This document shows positions 45,725 to 55,309 of a stretch of DNA of 64,000 nt, one piece after another (within the stretch, counting starts at the first letter, position 1; the number at the start of each line of letters is the position of its first letter). Origin of the DNA: Anaerococcus provencensis (GTDB lineage Bacteria; Bacillota; Clostridia; Tissierellales; Peptoniphilaceae); assembly GCF_000312365.2 (NCBI RefSeq), contig NZ_HG003686.1:565299-629298 (forward strand), given 5' to 3'. The notes beneath the pieces were generated by a model. That model was not told the origin of the DNA and made no database searches. It saw only the letters and a list, made by a program, of their open reading frames with translations. Made by a program: the position numbers and the translations under genes.

Positions 45725-47779
45725 ATGGTTAATAAGAAAACAAAATTTGTAAGTAAAGATATAATGAAGACTTCTATTAAAGGGGCATTTTTAAAATTAA
45801 ATCCCAAGTATATGGTAAAAAACCCTGTAATGTTTGTAGTAGAAATTGGATTTATAATTTGTCTATTACTTGCTTTTTTCCCAAATTTGATAAATGATGG
45901 AAGCGACAATGCAAGTAAATACAATATGCTTGTTTCCATTATTTTGTTTATAACTTTATTATTTGCAAATTTCGCCGAATCCGTAGCTGAAGGTAGGGGA
46001 AAGGCACAAGCAGAGACATTGAAAAAAACAAAAAAGGATACTAAGGCTAGAAAAATTTTAGATGATGGAAAAGAAATTGAAATCTCTAGTAATGACCTAA
46101 AAAAAGGAGACGTAGTTTTAGTAAAAGTAGGCGAAATAATTCCTAATGATGGTGAGATTATAGAGGGAATAGCAAGTATTGATGAATCTGCAATCACTGG
46201 TGAGTCCGCACCAGTAACTAAAGAAAGTGGAGGAGATTTTTCTTCAGTGACGGGAGGTACACTTGTTGTATCAGATTGGATTAAAGTTCGTATAAGCTCA
46301 GATCCTGGTGAATCATTTTTGGATAAGATGATATCTCTTGTAGAAGGAGCCTCTAGACAAAAAACACCAAATGAGATTGCTCTAAATACCTTGCTAGTTT
46401 CTCTAACTATTATATTTTTGATAGTTATCATAACCCTTTATCCAATAGCTAACTATTCTAATGTAAAAATTTCAGTTTCTACATTGATAGCTTTAATGGT
46501 TTGCCTAATCCCTACTACAATTGGTGCATTACTTAGCGCAATCGGTATAGCTGGTATGGATAGGGTTACTAGATTCAATGTCATAGCAATGTCAGGTAAG
46601 GCTGTGGAAGCTTGTGGTGATGTTGATACAATGATTCTAGACAAAACAGGAACAATAACCTTTGGAAATAGGCTAGCTAGTGATTTTATAAATGTCGATG
46701 GAATCGACAAATCAGATTTAATAGACTATGCCATGATATCATCACTAAAAGATGACACCCCTGAAGGTAAATCTACAGTCGAACTTGCAAAAAAATTGGG
46801 TTCGAAAGTTAATCCGGCAGATTACGAAGATGCGTCTTTTGTAGAATTTACTGCAGCAAGCAAGATGAGTGGGATCGATTTAGAAAATGGTCCAATGATA
46901 CGCAAGGGATCTGGGGAAGCGATAATAAAGTTTATTACAGAAAGAGGTGGAGATGTACCAAGCGACCTACAAGCAAAAGTAGAAAGTATTTCAAAATTAG
47001 GGGGTACTCCACTAGTCGTTTGTGTAGATAATGTAATTTATGGAATTATCTATTTGAAAGATACGGTTAAGCCAGGACTTAGACAAAGGTTTGAAAGACT
47101 TAGAAAAATAGGAATAAAGACCATAATGTGTACTGGTGATAACCCACTTACTGCAGCAACAATTGCAGCAGAAGCTGGTGTTGATGGATATATAGCAGAG
47201 TGTAAACCTGAAGATAAGATAGAAGCCATTAAAAATGAGCAAGCTCTTGGAAAAATTGTAGCAATGACAGGTGATGGAACCAACGACGCTCCAGCCCTAG
47301 CTCAAGCTGATGTTGGTATTGCAATGAATTCTGGTACAAGTTCAGCTAAAGAAGCAGCCAACATGGTTGACCTAGATTCTGATCCAACCAAAATATTGGA
47401 AGTTATAGAGATTGGTAAACAGCTACTTATAACAAGAGGTTCATTGACTACATTTTCTATTGCCAATGATATAGCTAAGTACTTTGCAATAATTCCAGCT
47501 ATCTTCACATTGGCTATTCCTCAAATGAAGGTTTTAAATATAATGTCATTGCACAGCCCATCTAGTGCTATTATTTCAGCACTGATATTTAATGCAATCA
47601 TCATCCCTTGTTTAATACCTTTAGCAATGAAGGGTGTAAAATATGAACCAATGTCAGCATCAAAGATGCTAGGCAAGAATATGTTGATTTATGGACTTGG
47701 TGGAGTGATTTGTCCATTTATTGGTATAAAACTAATAGATATAATAGTATTTCCATTACTTGGTGTATTAGGAATATGA
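45725..47779 (+). CDS. kdpB: Potassium-transporting ATPase ATP-binding subunit KdpB
   Basis: This 684-residue P-type ATPase energises potassium uptake. I chose ATG 45725 because aggaggaaat stands directly before it. The phosphorylated aspartate is Asp306 in D-K-T-G-T, the actuator loop T-G-E-S-A is near residue 158, and the hinge [11 protein letters not shown] is near residue 515. All catalytic motifs are intact. It lies nine bases after kdpA and is followed by kdpC after ten. Confidence 0.97.
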   Translation: MVNKKTKFVSKDIMKTSIKGAFLKLNPKYMVKNPVMFVVEIGFIICLLLAFFPNLINDGSDNASKYNMLVSIILFITLLFANFAESVAEGRGKAQAETLKKTKKDTKARKILDDGKEIEISSNDLKKGDVVLVKVGEIIPNDGEIIEGIASIDESAITGESAPVTKESGGDFSSVTGGTLVVSDWIKVRISSDPGESFLDKMISLVEGASRQKTPNEIALNTLLVSLTIIFLIVIITLYPIANYSNVKISVSTLIALMVCLIPTTIGALLSAIGIAGMDRVTRFNVIAMSGKAVEACGDVDTMILDKTGTITFGNRLASDFINVDGIDKSDLIDYAMISSLKDDTPEGKSTVELAKKLGSKVNPADYEDASFVEFTAASKMSGIDLENGPMIRKGSGEAIIKFITERGGDVPSDLQAKVESISKLGGTPLVVCVDNVIYGIIYLKDTVKPGLRQRFERLRKIGIKTIMCTGDNPLTAATIAAEAGVDGYIAECKPEDKIEAIKNEQALGKIVAMTGDGTNDAPALAQADVGIAMNSGTSSAKEAANMVDLDSDPTKILEVIEIGKQLLITRGSLTTFSIANDIAKYFAIIPAIFTLAIPQMKVLNIMSLHSPSSAIISALIFNAIIIPCLIPLAMKGVKYEPMSASKMLGKNMLIYGLGGVICPFIGIKLIDIIVFPLLGVLGI

Positions 47780-47789
47780 AGGAGATTAA

Positions 47790-48389
47790 ATGAAATTGAT
47801 AAAAAAATATAAAAGTGCATTTTATTTAACAATATTTGCATTTATAGTATGTGGAATAATTTATCCACTTCTTATGACGGGAATAGCTCAATTAATCTTC
47901 CCAAAACAAGCAAATGGTAGTTTAATAAAAGTAGATAATGAAGTAGTTGGATCTGAATTAATAGGCCAAGATTTTACCGATCCTAAATTATTTCATGGCA
48001 GACCATCAGCTGTCAACTACAATGTATATGAAGGAAAAGCTGGGTCGCTAGCCTCTGGTAGTGAAAACTTCGCGGTAAGTAATCCTGATTTAAAAAAGAG
48101 AATTGGTAAGGACGTTGATAAGTTTTTGAAAGAAAACCCAACTGTATCAAAAGAGGATATTCCAGAAGATATCATCAGTCAATCTGCTTCAGGGCTTGAT
48201 CCTCATATTTCCTTAAATGCAGCCAAGTTACAAGTTGATAGGATAGCAAAAAATACTGGACTTGCTAAGGAAAGTATAGAACAATTAATCAAGAAAAACA
48301 CAAAAGAAAAAACATTGGGAATCTTTGGTGAACAAACTGTAAATGTATTGAAGCTAAACATAGACTTAGTAAGTGAAATGAAAAAATAA
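47790..48389 (+). CDS. kdpC: Potassium-transporting ATPase subunit KdpC
   Basis: This 199-residue protein has one N-terminal membrane helix (about 12-35) and an extracytoplasmic domain with the family blocks F-H-G-R-P-S-A and S-A-S-G-L-D-P-H-I-S. KdpC is part of the KdpFABC pump and modulates ATP affinity. It ends the structural part of the operon; a hairpin separates it from kdpE. Confidence 0.96.
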   Translation: MKLIKKYKSAFYLTIFAFIVCGIIYPLLMTGIAQLIFPKQANGSLIKVDNEVVGSELIGQDFTDPKLFHGRPSAVNYNVYEGKAGSLASGSENFAVSNPDLKKRIGKDVDKFLKENPTVSKEDIPEDIISQSASGLDPHISLNAAKLQVDRIAKNTGLAKESIEQLIKKNTKEKTLGIFGEQTVNVLKLNIDLVSEMKK

Positions 48390-48401
48390 TATTGTAATAT
48401 A

Positions 48402-48430
48402 AGGCCTCAGGTAATCATAACTTGAGGCCT
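48402..48430. other. Hairpin between kdpC and kdpE without a T-run
   Basis: aggcctca (48402-48409) pairs with tgaggcct (48423-48430). No T-tract follows, so it is a weak terminator at best. It may protect or process the kdpABC message and lower kdpE/kdpD expression. Confidence 0.6.
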
Positions 48431-48474
48431 AGAATGATTTGACCAATATTTTGCTATAAAGAAGGTAAGTATAT

Positions 48475-49209
48475 ATGAATGAAAATATAAAGATATTAGT
48501 TGTAGAAGATGACAGAGCTGTGAGAAACTTGATATCGACAGCATTACAAATAAATGATTATGAATATGACCTAGCGATTGATGGTAAAAATGCTCTACAG
48601 CTAATGACTTCAAATAAATATGACATAGTTTTTATTGACTTGGGCTTGCCTGACATTGATGGAATAGAAATAATAAAAAAATTCAGAGATTTTTCGACTA
48701 CTCCAATTATAGTAATTAGCGCTAGGACCAATGATGAAGATAAAATAGAAGCCTTGGATGCAGGGGCAGATGATTTTTTAACCAAACCATTTAATGTTGA
48801 CGAACTTCTTGCAAGAGTTAGGTCAACCTTAAGAAGAATAAATTATGCTGAGAATAATAGTGTTGAAGACAAAATTTCATTTGAAAATGGAGATATAAGA
48901 ATAGATTATCCTTCGAGAAGCGTATTTATTAAAGGTGAAGAAATACATTTAATGCCAATAGAATATAGTTTATTGTGCCTATTGGCTGAAAATGTCGGCA
49001 AAGTACTAACACATCAGTATATATTAAAAAATATTTGGGTAAATTACCTTGAATCTGACCTTTCTTCTTTGAGGGTATATATGACCTCTCTTAGAAAAAA
49101 GATAGAAAAATTAACTGACGATAAGTATATCCAAACTCATGTTGGAGTTGGCTACAAGATGATTAGAATCAATAAATCAGGGGAAGATGAAATAAATGGA
49201 TTTAATTGA
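48475..49209 (+). CDS. kdpE: Response regulator KdpE
   Basis: This 244-residue OmpR/PhoB-type regulator has a receiver domain (about 5-120) with V-V-E-D-D, the phosphorylated aspartate in F-I-D-L-G-L-P-D, and K in F-L-T-K-P-F, followed by a winged-helix DNA-binding domain (about 140-235). It would activate kdp transcription when phosphorylated by the neighbouring kinase, whose gene overlaps its end by 14 bases. The C-terminus is slightly extended. Confidence 0.93.
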   Translation: MNENIKILVVEDDRAVRNLISTALQINDYEYDLAIDGKNALQLMTSNKYDIVFIDLGLPDIDGIEIIKKFRDFSTTPIIVISARTNDEDKIEALDAGADDFLTKPFNVDELLARVRSTLRRINYAENNSVEDKISFENGDIRIDYPSRSVFIKGEEIHLMPIEYSLLCLLAENVGKVLTHQYILKNIWVNYLESDLSSLRVYMTSLRKKIEKLTDDKYIQTHVGVGYKMIRINKSGEDEINGFN

Positions 49210-51121
49210 TAGAGATTTGATATTAGTATGTATATCTGAATCCCAATCTAATAGTCAGGTAATAAAAGAAGCCAATGAGATAGCTCAAAATGAAAAAGCT
49301 AAACTAATTGCTCTATATGTATCTGATAGAGATAAGTTTCAGGAAAAAAAGGACAATGACTATCTACAAGACAATTTAAGTCTAGCGGAAAACATGGGGG
49401 CCATGGTTGAGATTATATATGATGACGATATAGCAAGCCAAATAGTAAACTTTGCAAAACTATATAAAGTAAAAAAAATTGTAATAGGAAAAAACCGAAA
49501 TGATTTTAAGCTATTATCTTTAAATACCAGCATATATGATCAAGTGGTAAAAAAATCTGACAGAATAGATATTTACGCTGTTCCAATAAATGATAAGGTC
49601 AAAACTTATGGATTTAAAGAAAACAAAAATATATCAAAAGATTTGTTAATTGCTTTTATAATACTAGCAATCAGCACTCTAATAGGTTATATATTTTATA
49701 ATTTTGGCTACAGTGATGCAAATATAATAATGATCTATATACTAGGTGTTTTTTTTATTGCCCTTGTAACTTATGATGAATTAGTGAGTTTTATTTCATC
49801 TGTAATATGCGTATTAGCCTTCAATTATTGTTTTACTCAGCCAACTTTAAGTTTATCAGTATATAATCCTGAATATATTATTACTTTTTTAGTCTTATTA
49901 ATAGTATCATCTTTGACAAGTAAGCTAGCAAGCCAGATAAGAAAAAATGCAAAGAATTCATCAAATATGATATATATAACAAAGCTTTTGTTAGAAACGA
50001 ATCAACTTTTACAGACTAAAATATCCAAATACGAAATCATAGAAACAGGCTGTAATCAATTATCAAACCTACTAAATAGAAATATAGTTTATTACGATAT
50101 AGTAGATGGGAAAATTCAGGATCCACTAATATTCAATGATGACCTTAGGGATGCTGATAAAGAATTTCTCAAAGAATTAGAAATAGTAAAGTGGGTATTT
50201 GCCAAAAACAAAAGTGCAGGTGCTGGCACAGAATATTTGCCAGATGCCAAGTACTTATATTATGCAATCAGATTTAATACAAGCGTGTATGGGGTTATAG
50301 GTATACATTTGGGTAAAGATAGGCTGGATTCCGTAGAAAATAAAATTTTACTAGCTATCCTTGGAGATATGTCTTTGGCTTTAGAGAAAGAAAAAATTTT
50401 AAAAGATAAAAACGAAGCTAATTTGAGAATAAAAGATGAGCAATTGAAAACAAATCTTTTAAGATCAATCTCCCATGACTTAAGAACACCCCTAACTACT
50501 ATTTATGGTAATTCTGATATACTACTTAATAATTCGGAAAACTTGACAGAAACAATGAAATTAGGGCTATATAGAGATATTTATGATGATTCCCAGTGGC
50601 TACTGAATCTTATAGAAAATTTACTTTCAGTAACTAGAGTTGAAGAAGGTAAAAGCAAACTAAAAATAGAGCCACAAATGGTTGAAGAAGTCATAGAAGA
50701 GGCCCTAAAGCATGTAAGCAGAGATAAAAAAAATCACAATATAACTGTTGATATAGATGATGACTACCTAATGGCTGATATGGATGTGAGGTTAATAATA
50801 CAAGTCATCATAAACCTTGTAGACAATGCTATAAAATATACTTTTGAAGGGTCAAGTATCAATATAAGAGCCTACCAACATGCAAACAAAGTCATAATCC
50901 AAGTGGCAGATAATGGAAAAGGAATTGAGGATACCGATAAGAAAAAAATATTCCAAAAATTCTATTCGGCTAATAACAAAATCATCGATAGCAAGAGGAG
51001 TATAGGTCTAGGCTTATATCTTTGTAGGATTATAGTTAAGGCCCATGGTGGCGAAATAAGTGTAACGGATAATATACCAAGTGGATCTATATTTACTATG
51101 GTTTTGAAAGCTAGCCAATAA
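49196..51121 (+). CDS. kdpD: KdpD-like histidine kinase lacking the KdpD sensor domain
   Basis: This 641-residue protein begins with a universal-stress-protein domain (about 5-135), then a DUF4118 four-helix membrane region (about 145-240), a GAF domain (about 260-395), and a HisKA/HATPase core (about 415-640). The phosphorylated histidine is His427 in S-I-S-H-D-L-R-T-P-L; N, G1 and G2 boxes are present (N-L-V-D-N-A-I-K, D-N-G-K-G-I, G-L-G-L-Y-L). The roughly 210-residue KdpD N-terminal ATPase-like sensor is missing and is encoded separately at 41325-43250. It pairs with KdpE. Confidence 0.9.
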   Translation: MDLIDRDLILVCISESQSNSQVIKEANEIAQNEKAKLIALYVSDRDKFQEKKDNDYLQDNLSLAENMGAMVEIIYDDDIASQIVNFAKLYKVKKIVIGKNRNDFKLLSLNTSIYDQVVKKSDRIDIYAVPINDKVKTYGFKENKNISKDLLIAFIILAISTLIGYIFYNFGYSDANIIMIYILGVFFIALVTYDELVSFISSVICVLAFNYCFTQPTLSLSVYNPEYIITFLVLLIVSSLTSKLASQIRKNAKNSSNMIYITKLLLETNQLLQTKISKYEIIETGCNQLSNLLNRNIVYYDIVDGKIQDPLIFNDDLRDADKEFLKELEIVKWVFAKNKSAGAGTEYLPDAKYLYYAIRFNTSVYGVIGIHLGKDRLDSVENKILLAILGDMSLALEKEKILKDKNEANLRIKDEQLKTNLLRSISHDLRTPLTTIYGNSDILLNNSENLTETMKLGLYRDIYDDSQWLLNLIENLLSVTRVEEGKSKLKIEPQMVEEVIEEALKHVSRDKKNHNITVDIDDDYLMADMDVRLIIQVIINLVDNAIKYTFEGSSINIRAYQHANKVIIQVADNGKGIEDTDKKKIFQKFYSANNKIIDSKRSIGLGLYLCRIIVKAHGGEISVTDNIPSGSIFTMVLKASQ

Positions 51122-51185
51122 ATGATAAACTATGTTTTATACTTTGTACAAACATAAAAGAATTATAATATGATACAAATAAAAA

Positions 51186-51340
51186 GGGGGCTGTTGCAAA
51201 ATAGATAAATCGTTCCTATATCATTCGAGCACCCTCCCAGAAAGTTTGGCCTCCCTGAGCCGGCGGGCTAAACCTCAAACTTTCTGGGAGTGCACTCCAA
51301 TGATGGAACGTTAGATATCTATCAATTTGCAACAGCCCCT
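51186..51340. mobile_element. Long palindromic MITE-like element
   Basis: A 155-base stretch folds into an imperfect hairpin of about 65 pairs. The ends are ggggctgttgcaaa and tttgcaacagcccc, an inner arm pair is ctcccagaaagtttg / caaactttctgggag, and the loop contains gagccggcgggct. It is clearly more GC-rich than its surroundings and holds no gene. It lies between convergent kdpD and pepA. Its left end matches the end of the IS1182-like element near 63570 at 20 of 25 positions, so it may be a non-autonomous relative. It may also act as a terminator on both strands. Confidence 0.7.
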
Positions 51341-51346
51341 CTTTAC

Positions 51347-52720
51347 TTATTTACTATATGATTTTGCTAGATGGTAAAGAGTTTTGACGTGGACTCCTGT
51401 ACCACCAACTTCGTTTAATCCTTGAGATTTTGATAGGTAGGCTGTTCCTGCTATGTCTAGGTGAACCCATGGATAGTCTTCAACAAAGGCTCCTACGAAT
51501 TGGCCAGCTGTGATTGAACCACCGTATCTGCCACCAGAGTTTTTGATGTCAGCGACTTTTGAATCGTTGTAGGTTCTTAGGAAGTCATCATTTGGAAGTT
51601 GCCAAATCTTTTCGTCAGATTCTTTTGAAGCTTCCATAACTTTTTCAAAAGCTTCTTGGTTGTTGGTAACAGCACCGGTGTAGGTTTCTCCAAGGGCTAC
51701 TAGAACTGCTCCAGTGAGGGTTGCAAGGTCTACGATAAGTTCTGGTTTGTATTCTGTAACACCATAATTTACTGCATCAGCGAGGGTGATACGGCCTTCT
51801 GCATCAGTATTATCAACTTCTATTGTCATGCCATTTCTTGCCTTTATAACATCACCAGGTTTGTAAGATCCCCCAGAAATGCTATTTTCACAGGCTGCTA
51901 CTAGGGCTACTACATTTACCTTTAGCTTGTTTTTCGCTATAGCTTTCATAGCACCGATAACAGTGGCAGATCCACCCATATCAGAGTTCATAGTTTTCAT
52001 TCCCTCGCTTGTTTTGATAGAGTATCCACCTGAGTCATAGGTAAGACCTTTGCCTACATATACTAGTGGTTTATTATCTCCGTGTAAGTATTCCATTACT
52101 ATAAAACGAGGCTTGTTAGCTGATCCCTTGGCAACTTCTAGATAAGCTGTAAGACCCATATCACGGATTTGCTCTTCTTCATAAATTTTTACATCAACAC
52201 CAAGGTCGCTAAGTTCATCATTGGCGTATTTTGCTAGTGTTTCTGGATAGATATCATTTGAACGAAGGTTAATGAGATCACGGGCTAAGAATTGACCGAA
52301 TAATGTGTCCAAAAGTTCTTTGACATCATTTTCGTATGATTTTAAACTAGCTGGTAGATTTATGCTTTCAAGATTATTCGCGCATTTTTGGCTCTTATAA
52401 TGGTCAAAATTATATGTTGAAACTTGTAAAGCTTCTACAAGTCCAAGGACATAATCTTTTTCCTCTAGATTTAGGTCAGATTTTTCAAAAGAAACCTCAT
52501 TGATATCCTTATCTGCCAAAAATCTTCCTAGTTTATAAACCGCTTCTTTGAATTTTTCTTTGCAAAATTTGTCTTTATCACCAAGACCTAGAAGAATTGT
52601 TTCTTCCCCGACAAGTGGCAAAACTGAACCCTTTGATCCATCAAAAAATGGATTGTTAGATTCATTCTCAAAGACAAATTTTACTAAGTTGTTCTTACTA
52701 TCATTAAAAATAAATTTCAT
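51347..52720 (-). CDS. pepA: Leucyl aminopeptidase, M17 family
   Basis: This 457-residue cytoplasmic enzyme removes N-terminal residues from peptides. The metal and catalytic blocks are visible: G-K-G-L-T-Y-D-S-G-G (lysine and aspartate ligands) and N-T-D-A-E-G-R-I-T-L-A-D-A. I chose ATG 52720 because ggag lies five bases upstream; a GTG two codons earlier is possible. The N-terminal domain is divergent, as is usual in the family. The gene is divergent from the GntR-linked genes. Confidence 0.94.
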   Translation of the reverse strand: MKFIFNDSKNNLVKFVFENESNNPFFDGSKGSVLPLVGEETILLGLGDKDKFCKEKFKEAVYKLGRFLADKDINEVSFEKSDLNLEEKDYVLGLVEALQVSTYNFDHYKSQKCANNLESINLPASLKSYENDVKELLDTLFGQFLARDLINLRSNDIYPETLAKYANDELSDLGVDVKIYEEEQIRDMGLTAYLEVAKGSANKPRFIVMEYLHGDNKPLVYVGKGLTYDSGGYSIKTSEGMKTMNSDMGGSATVIGAMKAIAKNKLKVNVVALVAACENSISGGSYKPGDVIKARNGMTIEVDNTDAEGRITLADAVNYGVTEYKPELIVDLATLTGAVLVALGETYTGAVTNNQEAFEKVMEASKESDEKIWQLPNDDFLRTYNDSKVADIKNSGGRYGGSITAGQFVGAFVEDYPWVHLDIAGTAYLSKSQGLNEVGGTGVHVKTLYHLAKSYSK

Positions 52721-52799
52721 ATACACTCCTTTTAATAAAATTGTGTCACTTGGAATTATTATACAATTTTATTTATTAGTTTGAAGTGTACTTTTAAGA

Positions 52800-52819
52800 T
52801 ATAACGTATGTGTTATAAT
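52800..52819 (+). promoter_or_regulatory. Palindrome overlapping a -10 box upstream of the GntR gene pair
   Basis: TATAAC-GTATGT-GTTATA (52800-52817) is a perfect 6-6 inverted repeat with a 6-base centre, and a TATAAT (52814-52819) overlaps its right half. A related half TATAAC-AAATGT begins at 52824. This is a plausible operator for autoregulation by the GntR protein. Confidence 0.45.
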
Positions 52820-52890
52820 TAAGTATAACAAATGTATGTTTTAATAACCATTTAAAATTTAATTTTATATAAAATAAAGAGAGTTTTATC

Positions 52891-53376
52891 ATGCAAAGAA
52901 TAAAGAGAAGAATAGATGATCCATATTTTCGGATAAAGTTTAGTCAAGAAAACAGGATATACTTAGACTCCTTGTACGCATCTTTAGAGATAGGCAATAA
53001 TTTTACAGACTCATTGTTTGATACTCAGGGTAATAAGGATATTCTTAAAATTAATTTTGTTATAAATAATTATAAATCTAATCCTTTATCTTATGTAAAA
53101 ATTTCTTTGATCAAATTCGAAGATATATCGTACTATAATATTGGATATACAGAACTAAATAATATTATTAATGAACTTTTGGATAAATATGAAGAAGCTG
53201 ATATTCACCTTATGGCAGCTTATGCAGATGATGATGAATCCAAAGTTTTGGGGTTAGGAAAGGTAAAAGAAATTCTTCTACTCACTACTAAATTATATAA
53301 AAATGATGAGGTTTATTGCTATGTAGAGGAATGTTTAACTATAGAACAATATGAATTTTATGATATGGGCAGATAA
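52891..53376 (+). CDS. Protein of unknown function coupled to the GntR regulator
   Basis: This 161-residue soluble, acidic protein has no signal or membrane segment. Its sequence is mixed alpha and beta, with a basic N-terminus (Q-R-I-K-R-R) and an E-E-A-D-I-H-L-M-A-A-Y segment. I do not recognise a family. Its stop overlaps the regulator start (TAATG), so the two are made together; a regulatory partner or sensor is a reasonable guess only. Confidence 0.6.
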   Translation: MQRIKRRIDDPYFRIKFSQENRIYLDSLYASLEIGNNFTDSLFDTQGNKDILKINFVINNYKSNPLSYVKISLIKFEDISYYNIGYTELNNIINELLDKYEEADIHLMAAYADDDESKVLGLGKVKEILLLTTKLYKNDEVYCYVEECLTIEQYEFYDMGR

Positions 53377-54104
53377 TGAAAGATTATAATTATATTAAAG
53401 TTCAAGAATATATTTTATCTGAAATTTCAGACAAAAAGCTAAAACCAGGTATGAAAATTAAATCTGAAAGAGAGTTGTCCAAATTATTAAATATAAATAG
53501 GATGTCTGTCAAAAATGGGATAAATAAACTTGTAGAATCCAAAATACTTTATAGAATACACGGTAAGGGGACATATGTTACAAAAAGTTTAAATCATAAT
53601 GGAAGAATGATAATTGCTGATAATACACCAATGTCCTTAAGAATGAAAAATATTATATTAGGTAAGATTACTTACAATGATGTTTTGTCCTTTAAATTAT
53701 TATATGATTGTGAAAAAATTTCAAAGTTGTTTAAATACGAAAAAGATTTTTACGAATTAGTTAGAATTAGATATTCGGGTGATATAGCTTATTCAGTTGA
53801 GTATTGCTATATTCCTTTTAGTAAATTTAAAGATGCTATAAGATATGATTTTTCGACCTCATCCTTGTATGATTATATGGAATACAAAAAGAAATTACCT
53901 GTAAAATTTGAAACCCATATGTCTGTAGTAAAAAATGAAGAAATCAACTCTTTACTTAATATATCGATAGGTAGCAGGGTTTTTAATATAGAATTTTTTG
54001 GTAGCACACAAAATAACGAGTTAGTAGAATACACTCAATCATTTATTCTGCTCAATGAAGTAGAATTTAATTATCACGTTGAAAGAAATGAACCGCTGGT
54101 TTAA
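53376..54104 (+). CDS. GntR-family regulator with UTRA domain
   Basis: This 242-residue protein has an N-terminal winged helix (about 5-70; I-K-S-E-R-E-L-S-K-L-L-N-I-N-R-M-S is the recognition region) and a UTRA ligand-binding domain (about 90-235). HutC/FrlR-type members sense a sugar phosphate or similar catabolite and repress the neighbouring uptake operon. The PTS and deglycase genes follow after a terminator and their own promoter, so it most likely controls them. Confidence 0.9.
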   Translation: MKDYNYIKVQEYILSEISDKKLKPGMKIKSERELSKLLNINRMSVKNGINKLVESKILYRIHGKGTYVTKSLNHNGRMIIADNTPMSLRMKNIILGKITYNDVLSFKLLYDCEKISKLFKYEKDFYELVRIRYSGDIAYSVEYCYIPFSKFKDAIRYDFSTSSLYDYMEYKKKLPVKFETHMSVVKNEEINSLLNISIGSRVFNIEFFGSTQNNELVEYTQSFILLNEVEFNYHVERNEPLV

Positions 54105-54122
54105 TAGGTGGTTCATTTTTTT
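54089..54122 (+). terminator. Terminator of the GntR gene
   Basis: tgaacc (54089-54094) pairs with ggttca (54110-54115), extended by G-T pairs, and is followed by a T-run. The stop codon lies inside the loop. Confidence 0.7.
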
Positions 54123-54133
54123 AAGGTAATTTA

Positions 54134-54147
54134 TAAAAACGATTGCA
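54134..54147 (+). promoter_or_regulatory. Candidate cre site (CcpA) in the PTS promoter
   Basis: TAAAAACGATTGCA matches the cre consensus TGWAANCGNTNWCA at all but two positions. It overlaps the -35 box, which would give glucose repression of the operon. Confidence 0.4.
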
Positions 54148-54171
54148 TTATTATAATAGCTATATTATCAT
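54143..54171 (+). promoter_or_regulatory. Promoter of the PTS/deglycase operon
   Basis: TTGCAT (54143-54148) and TATCAT (54166-54171) are 17 bases apart. A perfect 14-base palindrome, aataaagctttatt, lies at 54181-54194 just after the expected start point and is a candidate GntR operator. Confidence 0.5.
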
Positions 54172-54236
54172 ATAAATAGTAATAAAGCTTTATTCATTTT
54201 GTTAGTTTACTGTTTATTGAAGATAAGGATGTACTT

Positions 54237-55291
54237 ATGGATATGAACATGAGAGATTATATTTTTTCTATACCAAATTTATTAAAAGAATATAATGAAG
54301 ATACTGAATTAACTAAAGAACTTGAAAAGGTTTACTTAAATTCAAGTGAAAATTTAATACTAGTTGCAAGTGGTTCATCATACAATGCTTGTTTGACAGT
54401 TAAGTATACTTTAAGAGAAATATTAGGAACAAATGTCGATGTGTTTTCTCCATCTAATTTTCAATACTACGAATTAGATAGATTTAAAGACGATTTGATA
54501 GTTGTCATATCTCAAGGGGGTTACTCAACAAATTGTTTAAGATTGTTAGATACATTGAAAAATAAAAATATTGAATCAACTGTAATAACATCCGATATTG
54601 ATAGTTCTATAGCAAAAATTACTAATAATGTAATTGATTATAAGATAGGTATTGAAAAGGTTGGTTATGTTACTAGAGGATATACTGGCTTAGTTTCATT
54701 TTTACTTTTATTTGCTTTTAGATTAAATAGAGATAAAGCAAATGACTTATATTATAAGTTTATAGAAGATATAAGTAATGCCCAAAATATTTTTGATGAT
54801 ATTCTTTTAAAATCAAAAAAATATATGAAAATAACGAAAAAAACTTTCTATCCTCAAAGGTTGTTCACGTAGTTAGTTCGGGCGATGGTCTAGGGACTGC
54901 ATCAGAAGCAGCTTTAAAAATAGGTGAAACGGTAAAAGTTCCTGCATATGCGTATGACTTAGAGGAATATATACACGGCCCAAATCTTCAAATAGATCCA
55001 AATTATACTGTTTATTTAATAGACAATGAAGATGATACATCTGATAGGATTATTGAGTTATTTTATGCTGTTTCTGAAGTTACTGAACGAGTGTATATTG
55101 TTTCAACAAGAGATATTAATGATGACAGATCATTAAAGGTAAATTATAACAACAATATTTCAAGGTTGATATTTAATATAATTCCATTTCAACTTTTAGC
55201 ACAAATCGAAACTGATCAATTAAATAAATGGGAAAAACATCCATTAATGAAAAATTTTGATAAAAAAATAAAATCCAAAGAAAACGAATAA
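54237..55291 (+). pseudogene. SIS-domain sugar-phosphate deglycase/isomerase, frameshifted
   Basis: The first frame runs 54237-54872 and then ends; the same protein continues in another frame (V-V-H-V-V-S-S-G-D-G-L-G-T-A-S-E-A-A) to 55291. Adding one base in an A7 run (54815-54821 or 54836-54842) restores a protein of about 351 residues. The two SIS halves are clear: A-S-G-S-S-Y-N-A and the G-T-A-S-E-A-A-L-K block. This fits the FrlB/GfrE/AgaS group, which release a sugar phosphate and an amine. Either the gene is inactive, expressed by slippage, or the base count is a sequencing error. Confidence 0.85.
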
Positions 55292-55309
55292 GATTATACG
55301 GAGGTTAAA

